Assembly (NCBI RefSeq): GCF_014695725.1 | Contig: NZ_JACJOU010000014.1 | Span: 62,001-126,000, forward strand | Direction of reading: 5' to 3' | DNA from: Microcoleus sp. FACHB-672 | GTDB taxonomy: Bacteria > Cyanobacteriota > Cyanobacteriia > Cyanobacteriales > Oscillatoriaceae | DNA: 64,000 bases | In this document: piece after piece, positions 17,136 to 25,595 of the stretch | How positions within the stretch are numbered: the stretch's first letter is position 1 | How the letters are laid out: every line of letters begins with the position of its first letter | The notes under the pieces: model-generated | What the model saw: the letters and a program-made list of their open reading frames with translations, nothing else | Databases searched by the model: none | Told to the model about the DNA's origin: nothing | Program-made: the position numbers and the translations under genes

Positions 17136-18962
17136 ATGGTTACCTCATCTCCCGCTTCCCCAGAAGAACAACCCGAAAAAATCCATCTGCCGCGCACCGG
17201 CGAATCAGTAGCATTGCAAAAAATTCGCCACACCGCTTCCCATGTGATGGCAATGGCAGTGCAAAAGCTGTTTCCCAAAGCGCAAGTCACGATTGGCCCT
17301 TGGATAGACTACGGCTTTTACTACGACTTTGACCATCCAGAATCGTTTACGGAAAAGGATCTCAAGGCGATCAAAAAAGAGATGATTAAGATCGTCAACC
17401 GTAAACTGCCGGTGGTTCGGGAAGAAGTGAGCCGTGAGGAAGCCAGAAAGCGGATCGAGGCAATTAATGAGCCTTACAAACTAGAAATATTAGAAGGCAT
17501 TCAAGAACCGATCACCATCTACCATTTGGGTGAAGAGTGGTGGGATTTGTGTGCCGGCCCTCATGTCGAAAACACCAGCGAACTCAACCCCAAGGCATTT
17601 GAACTCGAAAGTGTTGCCGGTGCCTATTGGCGCGGAGATGCCACCAAACAACAGCTACAACGCATTTACGGCACCGCTTGGGAAACACCAGAACAACTCG
17701 CAGAATACAAACGCCGCAAGGAAGAAGCACTCAAGCGCGACCACCGCAAACTGGGTAAAGAACTCGGCTTATTTATCTTCGCCGATCCCGTAGGCCCAGG
17801 ATTACCCCTGTGGACACCGAAAGGCACCATTTTGCGGTCAATTCTTGAAGATTTCCTCAAACAAGAACAAATCAAACGCGGTTACCAGCAAGTCGTCACC
17901 CCTCACATCGGCAGAGTGGACTTGTTTAAAATTTCCGGTCACTGGCAGAAATATAAAGAGGATATGTTCCCCATGATGGCGGAGGACGCAGAAGCCGCCG
18001 CCGCCGAACAGGGTTTCGCCCTCAAGCCGATGAATTGCCCTTTCCATATCCAAATTTACAAGAGCGAGTTGCATTCCTATCGGGAATTGCCAATACGTTT
18101 AGCTGAATTTGGCACCGTCTACCGCTACGAACAATCAGGCGAACTCGGCGGCTTAACGCGGGTACGCGGCTTTACCGTTGATGACTCTCACCTATTTGTC
18201 ACGCCAGAACAACTGGATGATGAATTCCTGAAAGTGGTGGATTTGATTCTGTCGGTGTTCAAAAGTCTGCAACTGAAGAACTTTAAGGCAAGGCTGAGTT
18301 TCCGCGATCCTGCCTTAGATAAGTACATCGGCTCAGATGAAGCGTGGGAGAAAGCCCAAGGTGCGATCCGTCGCGCCGTGGAAACCCTCGGCATGAACTA
18401 CTTTGAGGGAATTGGAGAAGCGGCATTTTACGGGCCAAAACTCGATTTTATCTTCCAAGATGCTCTGGATCGCGAGTGGCAGTTGGGAACCGTTCAAGTT
18501 GATTACAACCTGCCGGAACGCTTTGATTTAGAGTATGTAGCGGCAGATGGTTCCCGTCAGCGTCCAGTAATGATTCACCGTGCTCCGTTTGGATCTTTGG
18601 AACGGCTGATCGGGATTTTGATTGAAGAATATGCCGGCGATTTTCCGCTTTGGTTAGCGCCAGTGCAGGTTCGCTTGCTGCCGGTGAGTGATGAGTTTCT
18701 GCCTTTTGCTGAAAACGTAGCTGCTCAGATGAAAGCGCTGGGGATTCGTGCTGAAGCAGATGCCAGCTATGAGCGTCTAGGTAAACTCATTCGCAATGCA
18801 GAGAAAGATAAAATTCCCGTGATGGCAGTGGTGGGAGAGAAGGAGGTTTCTTCAAATAGCCTTAGCATCCGCACCCGCGCTTCTGGGGAATTAGGTTCGA
18901 TGCCGGTGCCTGATGTGATTGAGCGAATGAAAAGCGCGATCACGGATTACAGCAACTTTTAG
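17136..18962 (+). CDS. thrS: threonyl-tRNA synthetase, TGS-less cyanobacterial form
   Basis: 608 residues from ATG 17136 (an in-frame TTG at 17115 would add seven). Charges tRNA-Thr with threonine in the cytoplasm. The N-terminal TGS domain of E. coli ThrRS is absent: the protein goes straight into the editing domain, with HTASHVMAM and DLCAGPH supplying its His/Cys ligands. The class II catalytic core follows: MNCPFHIQIYKSELHSYREL with the zinc Cys and His, RYEQSGELGGLTRVRGFTVDDSH (motif 2 and third zinc ligand), then the C-terminal anticodon domain from about residue 505 (WLAPVQVRLLPVSDE). A GGTGGGCAA hairpin follows the stop. Monocistronic. Confidence 0.97.
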   Translation: MVTSSPASPEEQPEKIHLPRTGESVALQKIRHTASHVMAMAVQKLFPKAQVTIGPWIDYGFYYDFDHPESFTEKDLKAIKKEMIKIVNRKLPVVREEVSREEARKRIEAINEPYKLEILEGIQEPITIYHLGEEWWDLCAGPHVENTSELNPKAFELESVAGAYWRGDATKQQLQRIYGTAWETPEQLAEYKRRKEEALKRDHRKLGKELGLFIFADPVGPGLPLWTPKGTILRSILEDFLKQEQIKRGYQQVVTPHIGRVDLFKISGHWQKYKEDMFPMMAEDAEAAAAEQGFALKPMNCPFHIQIYKSELHSYRELPIRLAEFGTVYRYEQSGELGGLTRVRGFTVDDSHLFVTPEQLDDEFLKVVDLILSVFKSLQLKNFKARLSFRDPALDKYIGSDEAWEKAQGAIRRAVETLGMNYFEGIGEAAFYGPKLDFIFQDALDREWQLGTVQVDYNLPERFDLEYVAADGSRQRPVMIHRAPFGSLERLIGILIEEYAGDFPLWLAPVQVRLLPVSDEFLPFAENVAAQMKALGIRAEADASYERLGKLIRNAEKDKIPVMAVVGEKEVSSNSLSIRTRASGELGSMPVPDVIERMKSAITDYSNF

Positions 18963-19006
18963 GAATACGCTTTGCGGTGGGCAAAACAATTGCCCACCCA
19001 ATTCCT
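18961..19006 (+). terminator. nested hairpin after thrS
   Basis: GGTGGGCAA (18976-18984) pairs perfectly with TTGCCCACC (18990-18998), and the flanking AGGAAT/ATTCCT (18961-18966, 19001-19006) can close an outer stem. It overlaps the thrS stop. There is no U-run, so it may act as a transcript-stabilising repeat; the GTGGGCA...TGCCCAC pattern is common in cyanobacterial spacers. Confidence 0.5.
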
Positions 19007-19486
19007 AATGGGAAATCAGCGCATCCTAACGATTGCAAAGGCTGTTAAAATTGCAGATTTCATTAATTTATTTCTATTTAATCTGTCATAGTTTTATAAA
19101 AATTAAATTAATCGAACAGCCTCATTTTCTAGGTTTTATTGCACCTATTTTAAATTTAGTTAAGGCTGGAAATATCTAGTAGATTTTTAACGATTGCCGG
19201 CTTTCAACTAGACGACACAAAAGCCAAATAATGCCGGCAGCAAAGCAAAATCGGCTTGATTGTCATCTTTGTGCCAAAATACGGCGGAATAACCGTACTC
19301 AGCAATTTATTAAAAAATACTTAAGAATTTATAACTAGCTCTGAAATTGTTACTTAAGTAGTAGCAACGGGGAACTCTAGGGACGAATATGAGGCATGGC
19401 GCGCTCATCCGATAAAAACTGACATCGGCTGTATTGCCAAACAGGGTAGCAACTACGACGCATTAAATTAACTAAGGGGACAATTA
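18999..19486. other. leader region of the permease-kinase operon
   Basis: About 490 bp without a gene. It contains two TACTTAAG boxes (19318-19325 and 19351-19358) 33 bp apart, the second a perfect palindrome TACTTAAGTA, and a CCGAT...ATCGG short hairpin near 19407. AAGGGG precedes the ATG at 19487 by 7 nt. Confidence 0.4.
19318..19360. promoter_or_regulatory. paired TACTTAAG boxes upstream of permease-kinase gene
   Basis: TACTTAAG occurs at 19318-19325 and 19351-19358, the second extended to the palindrome TACTTAAGTA. The 33-bp repeat distance places both on the same face of the helix. They could be binding sites for the co-encoded regulators; this is positional inference only. Confidence 0.25.
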
Positions 19487-22465
19487 ATGCACCTAGACGC
19501 TGGCAACGAACAGATTCATGCCTACCCACCAGACAAACCTGTTCTGGGTGTCAAGCAAAATTCGCCAACGCCCTTAAGACTCCAGCGCAGCCTCAGTTTC
19601 CTTGAAACTTGGGGCTTTGGTCTAAGTGGTCACATTGCCTGGATTGGCACGGCAACGGCAATGCACGCCGCACTTGGCCCAGGCGCGATTGTTGTGTGGT
19701 TGCCGACTGTATTTATCGGGATACTACTAAACCGGCAAGTGAAACGGTTAGGTGAACAGTGGCCAGAGATGTCAGGCGGAACGCCCAACTATATCACCAG
19801 GCTGCTGAAAGACTATCCAGGGCTAGGTCGTTATGCGGCGCTTGCTTACTTCATCAGCTGGGCAACCTATCTGCCGGTGAACGCGATCATCCTCACAGAC
19901 TTAATCCAAGCCAACTTGGAACCTTTGGGGATTGCTTGCCCCAAAACGCTGCTCAGAATTGGATTTACCGTTATCGCTTATATCATGGCGTTTAGCGGCA
20001 CCCGCGCCTTAGCAATTTTGCACGCAGTTTTCATTTTCCCAGCCGTCGGGTTTCTACTGCTATTTGGCATTCAAGGGATGGGATGGTTAGCCTTCTCCCC
20101 AGACAGTCCTGGACTTTTTCCGAGCGCTTGGCCAACCCTAACCTTTGTTGACTGGGCCAAGTGGTCATTTTTCGGGGTCTACGGGGCTTGTTCCTGTGAA
20201 AACGCGTCCGCCTTTGTCGCCGATAGCCGGCAGCCCAATAAAACGTTGCAATGTCTAACCTTTGCCGGCTGGTTGCTAGTGCCGGTGTTTCTAGGCAACT
20301 CCTGGGTTTTAGCACGCTTAGCCACCTCTCCCGGACTTGGGGAGGACTCGTTTGCCAACTTATTAACAGCAGCTTCACCATTCTGGGGTTCCTCGGCGAC
20401 ATTCCTAGTCACGCTGCTATTGGCTTCTAGCTGTCTTCTGCTTCCCGCCACAGCCGTTTCCACCTGTCCCCGCATTTTGTACCAACTTGCTTTAGACGGA
20501 CACCTCGCACCCGTATTCACGGTTGTCTCTCCCCAAGGCGTTTTGGGTCCGGGTCTGATATTTTCACTTTTATTCAGTTTAATCAGCCTGTTGTGGGGAG
20601 ATGTCGCCCGCATCGTGGTTGTCGGTTGCGCCGGCTACATGGTGACTTTAATGGCATTCCATCTGGGATTTTGGCTGCGGCGAAAGTTCCCAGAAGTGCG
20701 CTTGCCTCCTGCATCCGGGAGTGCTGCCGGTGGCAAGCGCTTCGCGTTTTTGCCTTGGTTGTCTCTTGGTTTCTTCGCAGTCGATGCCGTTTTCTTAGTG
20801 GTGGGAGGCTTAGCCTGGAGTCGGGAAGACGTGCTGATCGGCTTAATGCTACCTGTGGTGACTTTGGCAGTGGATGCGGCGATCCGTCGTAGCCGGTTTG
20901 GGCTATTTCGCCCGAACTGGTGGATTCAGCGTTACCGGGGACGACACCACAACCTATTTCCAGATTTTGTCGCGTTTCAGGTTGTCATTCTCATCTTTTT
21001 GATCTGTAGTGCCGTTGCTGTGGGTTGGGCTTTTGGCCTCAGATTATATTCTCACTCAAGTATTTTTTCTAATTTCTTGGTGGTACTGCTATTGACAGCC
21101 GCCTTTGTTGGAGTCGCGATTGCGTGCTGGACAAGCTTACCCCAGGTTTTCGCGATGAACCAGGCGCGAGAGGCTGCGGAACATCTGTTTACAATTGCCT
21201 TGGATGCAATTGTGGTGTTGGATGAAAATGGCATGATCCGGCAAGCCAATCCAGCCGCCGAACGTTTATTTGAAATTAGTTCTAACCACTTGGTCGGATG
21301 TCACCTAAATCAATGGCTGCCCGGATTGGCAAATGATCCAGAACAGTGGCTGAGCCGCAGCGAACAAACTTTGAATCAACCCAATACAGATCCGTCGAAC
21401 TCAACGTCTTTAAGCATTCTTGAAGTTGCAATTTCAGACCGATTCTCCCAAGACGCTTCACTTTCAAACCGGGATTTACAAGAATATGTGGTAATTTTGC
21501 GCGATATTACCGAGCGCAAGCAGGCAGAAGAGGCGTTGCAAAAAGCGAATGAGAAGCTAGAAACCCGGGTTGAAAAGCGCACAAATGAACTGAGGAAAAC
21601 TGTTGAGCAATTGCAGACGGAAATCCAAGAGCGTCAGCGGGTGGAAGAAAATCTCAGGGCAATGCAAAATCAAATTGTCGTGCAAGAAAAGCTGGCTTCT
21701 TTGGGAAGTTTAACTGCCGGCATTGCTCATGAAATTAGAAATCCTTTAAACTTTGTCACCAATTTTTCTGAACTTTCTGCGGAATTAGCACAAGAACTGT
21801 TTGAAGAAATTGAAAATCAAGCAGAGCGATTGGATGCAACGACAATTGAATATTTTGCAGAGCTGTTAAATGACCTCAAACAAAATCTTCAAAAAATCAA
21901 TCATCACGGCCAGCGAGCTGATAGCATTGTCAGCAATATGCTTTTGCATTCTCGCGGTCAGAGTGGTCACTGGGAACCGACAGATATCAATAAGTTGCTT
22001 GCAGACTATGTCAATCTTGCTTATCATGGAATGCGAGCTAAGGAAGGCACTTTTAATTTAAGTATAGAAACCGATTATGACGCTGAAATAGGCAAAATAG
22101 AGGTGGTGCCACAAGATATCAGCCGGGTTTTCCTGAACATTATCAACAACGCTTGTTATTCAACCCATAAAAAGAAACAAACGCTGGAAAATGATTTTTC
22201 ACCTGTGCTGTGTGTAAAAACTAAAAATCTGGAAGATCGGGTGGAAATTCGTATCCGCGATAATGGCAAAGGGATGACGTCAGAAGTGCAAGATAAAATT
22301 TTTAATCCCTTCTTTACAACTAAGCCGGCAGGAGAAGGAACCGGCTTGGGTTTATCGCTCAGTCACGATATTATTGTCGGGCAGCATCGAGGAGAACTCT
22401 CTGTTGAATCAGAAGCAGAGGAATATGCGGAGTTTATTATTGTTTTGCCGAAAAAGCCGGCCTAA
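19487..22465 (+). CDS. APC-type amino acid permease fused to PAS and histidine kinase (transporter-sensor kinase)
   Basis: 992 residues in one frame. Residues about 35-555 form an amino-acid/polyamine permease-like region with twelve or more membrane helices (SFLETWGFGLSGHIAWIGTA, PEMSGGTPNYITRLLKDYPG, YGACSCENASAFVADSRQPN). About 563-680 is a PAS domain (LFTIALDAIVVLDENGMIRQANPAAERLF ... DITERKQAEEAL), then a coiled coil (680-735), the phospho-acceptor helix with His748 in GIAHEIRNP, and an HATPase domain (NIINNACYS, DNGKGM, GTGLGLSLS). The arrangement parallels CbrA, a transporter-kinase of pseudomonads, but CbrA uses a different (SSS) transporter fold. It presumably senses or transports an amino acid at the cytoplasmic membrane and phosphorylates the regulator encoded 17 nt downstream. 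Substrate unknown. Confidence 0.9.
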   Translation: MHLDAGNEQIHAYPPDKPVLGVKQNSPTPLRLQRSLSFLETWGFGLSGHIAWIGTATAMHAALGPGAIVVWLPTVFIGILLNRQVKRLGEQWPEMSGGTPNYITRLLKDYPGLGRYAALAYFISWATYLPVNAIILTDLIQANLEPLGIACPKTLLRIGFTVIAYIMAFSGTRALAILHAVFIFPAVGFLLLFGIQGMGWLAFSPDSPGLFPSAWPTLTFVDWAKWSFFGVYGACSCENASAFVADSRQPNKTLQCLTFAGWLLVPVFLGNSWVLARLATSPGLGEDSFANLLTAASPFWGSSATFLVTLLLASSCLLLPATAVSTCPRILYQLALDGHLAPVFTVVSPQGVLGPGLIFSLLFSLISLLWGDVARIVVVGCAGYMVTLMAFHLGFWLRRKFPEVRLPPASGSAAGGKRFAFLPWLSLGFFAVDAVFLVVGGLAWSREDVLIGLMLPVVTLAVDAAIRRSRFGLFRPNWWIQRYRGRHHNLFPDFVAFQVVILIFLICSAVAVGWAFGLRLYSHSSIFSNFLVVLLLTAAFVGVAIACWTSLPQVFAMNQAREAAEHLFTIALDAIVVLDENGMIRQANPAAERLFEISSNHLVGCHLNQWLPGLANDPEQWLSRSEQTLNQPNTDPSNSTSLSILEVAISDRFSQDASLSNRDLQEYVVILRDITERKQAEEALQKANEKLETRVEKRTNELRKTVEQLQTEIQERQRVEENLRAMQNQIVVQEKLASLGSLTAGIAHEIRNPLNFVTNFSELSAELAQELFEEIENQAERLDATTIEYFAELLNDLKQNLQKINHHGQRADSIVSNMLLHSRGQSGHWEPTDINKLLADYVNLAYHGMRAKEGTFNLSIETDYDAEIGKIEVVPQDISRVFLNIINNACYSTHKKKQTLENDFSPVLCVKTKNLEDRVEIRIRDNGKGMTSEVQDKIFNPFFTTKPAGEGTGLGLSLSHDIIVGQHRGELSVESEAEEYAEFIIVLPKKPA

Positions 22466-22482
22466 GAAAGGAAATTTTAAAT

Positions 22483-22851
22483 ATGAAAATCATGGTTGTG
22501 GACGATGAAGAAGATATCCAATTGCTATTCAAGCAAAAATTTAGAAAAGAAATCAAAGCCGGCGAAGTTGAATTTATTTTTGTCCTCTCCGCAGAGACGG
22601 CGATAGATTACTTGCAAAACCAGGGAAAAGCCTGCGTAGTCCTGATTCTCTCAGATATTAATATGCCAGGGATGAACGGGCTAGAACTCCTGAAAATTAT
22701 CAAACAAAACTTTTCGGAGATAAAAGTATTTATGATTACGGCTTATAGCGATGAGGAAAATTATCAAATAGCGAAAGCGAATGGAGCAAATGATTATATC
22801 AAAAAACCTGTTAATTTTGAAATATTGAAAGAAAAAATATTTAGTTTATAA
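22483..22851 (+). CDS. single-domain response regulator
   Basis: 122 residues, receiver domain only: acidic pocket VDDEED (residues 6-11), phospho-acceptor Asp58 in LILSDINMPGMNG, Thr86 in MITAYS and Lys108 in KKPV. There is no output domain, so it must act through a partner, as CheY or Spo0F do. It starts 17 nt after the permease-kinase stop with AAAGGA upstream, and 37 nt before the receiver-kinase hybrid, so the three form one operon and probably a phosphorelay. The sequence resembles the receiver of the next gene (both keep SDINMP/TDINMP), suggesting duplication. Confidence 0.92.
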   Translation: MKIMVVDDEEDIQLLFKQKFRKEIKAGEVEFIFVLSAETAIDYLQNQGKACVVLILSDINMPGMNGLELLKIIKQNFSEIKVFMITAYSDEENYQIAKANGANDYIKKPVNFEILKEKIFSL

Positions 22852-22888
22852 ATTATTTATTACAAACCGCCTGTTTAGGGAGCGATTT

Positions 22889-24301
22889 ATGCCAATAAAA
22901 ATCTTATTTGTAGATGATGAACCAGATCTAGAGCTGCTAATCTCTCAGAAATTTAAGAAAAAGGTTCATTTAGGAGAATTGCAGCTAGTTTTTGCCCGAA
23001 ATGGTGCGGAAGCACTGGAAAAGTTGCAAGAGCATCCAGATACAGATATGGTATTGACCGACATTAATATGCCGGTGATGGATGGCCTAGCTTTGCTGGC
23101 TAAACTTAATGATATAAATCCCACGATTAAAACAGTGGTTATGTCCGCCTATGGCGACATGAAAAATATTAGAAAGGCGATGAACTGTGGAGCTTTTGAT
23201 TTTTTAACTAAACCCATCGATTTTCAGGATTTAGAACTTACGATTAACAAAACCTGGCAATGCGTACAGGAGATTAAACAAAACTTGCGGGTGCAACAAG
23301 AACAACAGGAAAAATTACAACAATCAGAAGCTTGCGCCAGAGAACAAGCAACCAACCTAGAAAAAGCCCTGCAAGATTTACGACGAACCCAAGGGCAATT
23401 AATTCAAACTGAGAAAATGTCTCTTCTCGGCCAATTGGTTGCAGGCGTGGCTCATGAAATTAATAACCCAGTTAACTTTATTTATGGCAATCTGGCTCAC
23501 GTTAGCGAAACTGCTCAAAATTTGCTTGGTTTAATTGAGTTGTACCAGCAGTGCTATCCCTCTCCCACTCCTGAAATTCAAAATGAGACTGAAGAGATCG
23601 ACCTTGATTTTTTAAGCGAAGATTTGCCAAAAATGCTGTCTTCAATGCAAGTTGGGGCTGAGCGTATTCGTCAAATTGTGCTGACGCTGCGGAACTTCTC
23701 ACGGGTTGATGAAGCGGAGAAGAAGCCGGTCAATATTCATGAGGGGATTGATAGCACACTCATGATTTTGCAGAATCGCCTTAAGGCTAACGCCGAGCAG
23801 GCTGCTATTGAAGTTGTTAAGGAATATGGGGATTTACCAAAGGTAGAATGCTATGCCGGCCAATTGAATCAGGTATTTATGAATATCATCGGCAATGCCA
23901 TTGATGCCTTGAACCAGTCTAACAAAAGTCGCGCTCCTACAGAAATTAAAAATTGTCCGAGTACAATTACAATTTCCACCCAAGTTATCAACTCTGATAG
24001 CGTAAGAGTCAGTATTAAGGATAATGGGCCAGGAATGCCGGCAAGGGTCAAAGAACGATTGTTTGACCCCTTCTTCACGACTAAACCAAGCGGTGAGGGC
24101 ACCGGCTTGGGATTATCTATTAGTTATCAAATCGTTGTAGACAAGCACTACGGGCAGTTGCAGTGCTTCTCAGAAATCGGACAAGGGGCTGAGTTTGTGA
24201 TAGAAATTCCTATCAAGCAAAGTTGTGAGATGCGGATGCAGGTGAGTTCAGCGCCGGCAGAGATGACGGATGAGCAGCGACATGGGATGCTGGTAGATTG
24301 A
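22889..24301 (+). CDS. hybrid response regulator-histidine kinase
   Basis: 470 residues. An N-terminal receiver (Asp58 in VLTDINMPVMDG, MSAYGD, Lys in LTKPID) is followed by a coiled coil (about 125-175), a HisKA helix with His189 in GVAHEINNP, and an HATPase domain (NIIGNAIDAL, DNGPGMP, GEGTGLGLSIS). With the receiver placed before the kinase, phosphorylation could gate kinase output. The core from NFIYGNLAHV to RNFSRVDEAEKK closely matches the LOV kinase at 27419. Cytoplasmic; no membrane segment. Third gene of the permease-kinase operon. The stop at 24301 is 18 nt before the homoserine kinase ATG, so thrB may be co-transcribed. Confidence 0.92.
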   Translation: MPIKILFVDDEPDLELLISQKFKKKVHLGELQLVFARNGAEALEKLQEHPDTDMVLTDINMPVMDGLALLAKLNDINPTIKTVVMSAYGDMKNIRKAMNCGAFDFLTKPIDFQDLELTINKTWQCVQEIKQNLRVQQEQQEKLQQSEACAREQATNLEKALQDLRRTQGQLIQTEKMSLLGQLVAGVAHEINNPVNFIYGNLAHVSETAQNLLGLIELYQQCYPSPTPEIQNETEEIDLDFLSEDLPKMLSSMQVGAERIRQIVLTLRNFSRVDEAEKKPVNIHEGIDSTLMILQNRLKANAEQAAIEVVKEYGDLPKVECYAGQLNQVFMNIIGNAIDALNQSNKSRAPTEIKNCPSTITISTQVINSDSVRVSIKDNGPGMPARVKERLFDPFFTTKPSGEGTGLGLSISYQIVVDKHYGQLQCFSEIGQGAEFVIEIPIKQSCEMRMQVSSAPAEMTDEQRHGMLVD

Positions 24302-24319
24302 TTATTGAGTGTTGAAAGG

Positions 24320-25243
24320 ATGTCTGCTGTTTCCACCGTTACTGTTAGCGTGCCGGCTACTACTGCTAACTTAGGGCCGGGTTTTGATTGCATTGGGGCC
24401 GCTTTAACGCTTTACAATCAATTTCAGTTCACCCGTCTCGATACAACTGAACCGGCGCTTAAAATTACTGTCACCGGCATTGAGGCTGAGCGAGTTAAGA
24501 CAGATGACAGCAATCTGGCTTATCAAGCATTTGTGCATCTTTACCAAAAACTCGCTCAAACGCCGCCGGCAGTCCACATCGAGATTGTGTTAGGCGTTCC
24601 CCTAGCCAGAGGTTTAGGCAGTTCTGCAACCGCGATTGTTGGTGGGTTAGTGGGTGCGAATCAGCTAGCCGGTGCGCCTTTAAGTGAAATTGAAGTGATG
24701 CAACTGGCAATCGCAATGGAGGGACACCCAGATAATGTGGTGCCGGCGCTTTTGGGCGGTTGCCGTCTCGCCGCAACAGCATCAGACGGTGGTTGGGAAA
24801 TATGCGAGATTCCCTGGCACTCTAATATTGTGCCGGTGGTGGCGATTCCCAATTTTGAACTTTCTACCGCAGAAGCGCGGCGGGTGTTGCCGGCCAATTA
24901 TTCTCGTACTGATGCGATTTTCAATACTGCTCATCTTGGTTTATTGCTGCGCGGCTTAGAAACCGGCACCGGCAGTTGGCTACGCGCGGCAATGCAAGAT
25001 CGCATTCACCAACCTTATCGACAAGCTTTGATTGCTGGTTACGAAGCCGTATTTGCGGCTGCTTTGGATGTCGGTGCTTATGGCATGGTGATTAGCGGCG
25101 CTGGGCCAACGCTTTTAGCACTTGTTGAGACGCAATTGGGCGAATCAGTTGCAGCCGCAATGAAGGCAGCGTGGGCACACCAGGGGGTTAGCGCTGAAGT
25201 TATGTCAGTAAAGCTTGACACCCAAGGAGCAAGATTCTCCTAA
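24320..25243 (+). CDS. thrB: homoserine kinase
   Basis: 307 residues from ATG 24320; an in-frame TTG at 24305 is not preferred because the family starts directly with [20 protein letters not shown]. It is a GHMP kinase: the ATP-binding [20 protein letters not shown] lies about residues 94-113, and [17 protein letters not shown] near the C-terminus. It phosphorylates L-homoserine for threonine synthesis in the cytoplasm. Its start lies 18 nt after the hybrid-kinase stop, with no room for a terminator. A clear intrinsic terminator follows. The position next to an amino-acid permease-kinase is suggestive of shared regulation, but chance adjacency is possible. Confidence 0.96.
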   Translation: MSAVSTVTVSVPATTANLGPGFDCIGAALTLYNQFQFTRLDTTEPALKITVTGIEAERVKTDDSNLAYQAFVHLYQKLAQTPPAVHIEIVLGVPLARGLGSSATAIVGGLVGANQLAGAPLSEIEVMQLAIAMEGHPDNVVPALLGGCRLAATASDGGWEICEIPWHSNIVPVVAIPNFELSTAEARRVLPANYSRTDAIFNTAHLGLLLRGLETGTGSWLRAAMQDRIHQPYRQALIAGYEAVFAAALDVGAYGMVISGAGPTLLALVETQLGESVAAAMKAAWAHQGVSAEVMSVKLDTQGARFS

Positions 25244-25277
25244 CTGTCGTTGACAAATGGGCCTAGTTTTCCCCACA

Positions 25278-25305
25278 ACGGTAGCAAAAGCTACCGTCTT
25301 TTTTT
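25278..25305 (+). terminator. intrinsic terminator after thrB
   Basis: ACGGTAGC (25278-25285), loop AAAA, GCTACCGT (25290-25297), then C and a run of seven T: a textbook Rho-independent terminator closing the kinase-thrB unit. Confidence 0.92.
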
Positions 25306-25595
25306 ACTTCATCGCTCCTTTACAAAACTTAATTTATTAATTTCCGTTTAATTTGTTATTGAATTTATTTTACATAAGTTCATTGATAATTGATTTATAA
25401 AAGCCTAAAGCAATCTACTTACGAAACTAAAATTTAACATTAATCAAGCGGGAAATTCCTTAATTTAACTAGAAGCGGCTCTTTTATCAGCCCAGCGAAA
25501 TATAAAGATTGCTTTTTTGCGTGAACTTACCTTTGCAAAAGTTCATCTAACTTAATAAAATATAAGACGTATGGAATAGGTATTTATTCTCAATC
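25306..25595. other. ndhD upstream region
   Basis: A 290-bp AT-rich spacer between the thrB terminator and ndhD. The promoter should lie here; no repeats or hairpins of note. Confidence 0.4.

Noticed and set aside
20593-20892. 99-codon frame within the permease-kinase gene, plus similar frames on both strands
   Set aside because: Shadow of the 992-residue frame; no independent start signal.
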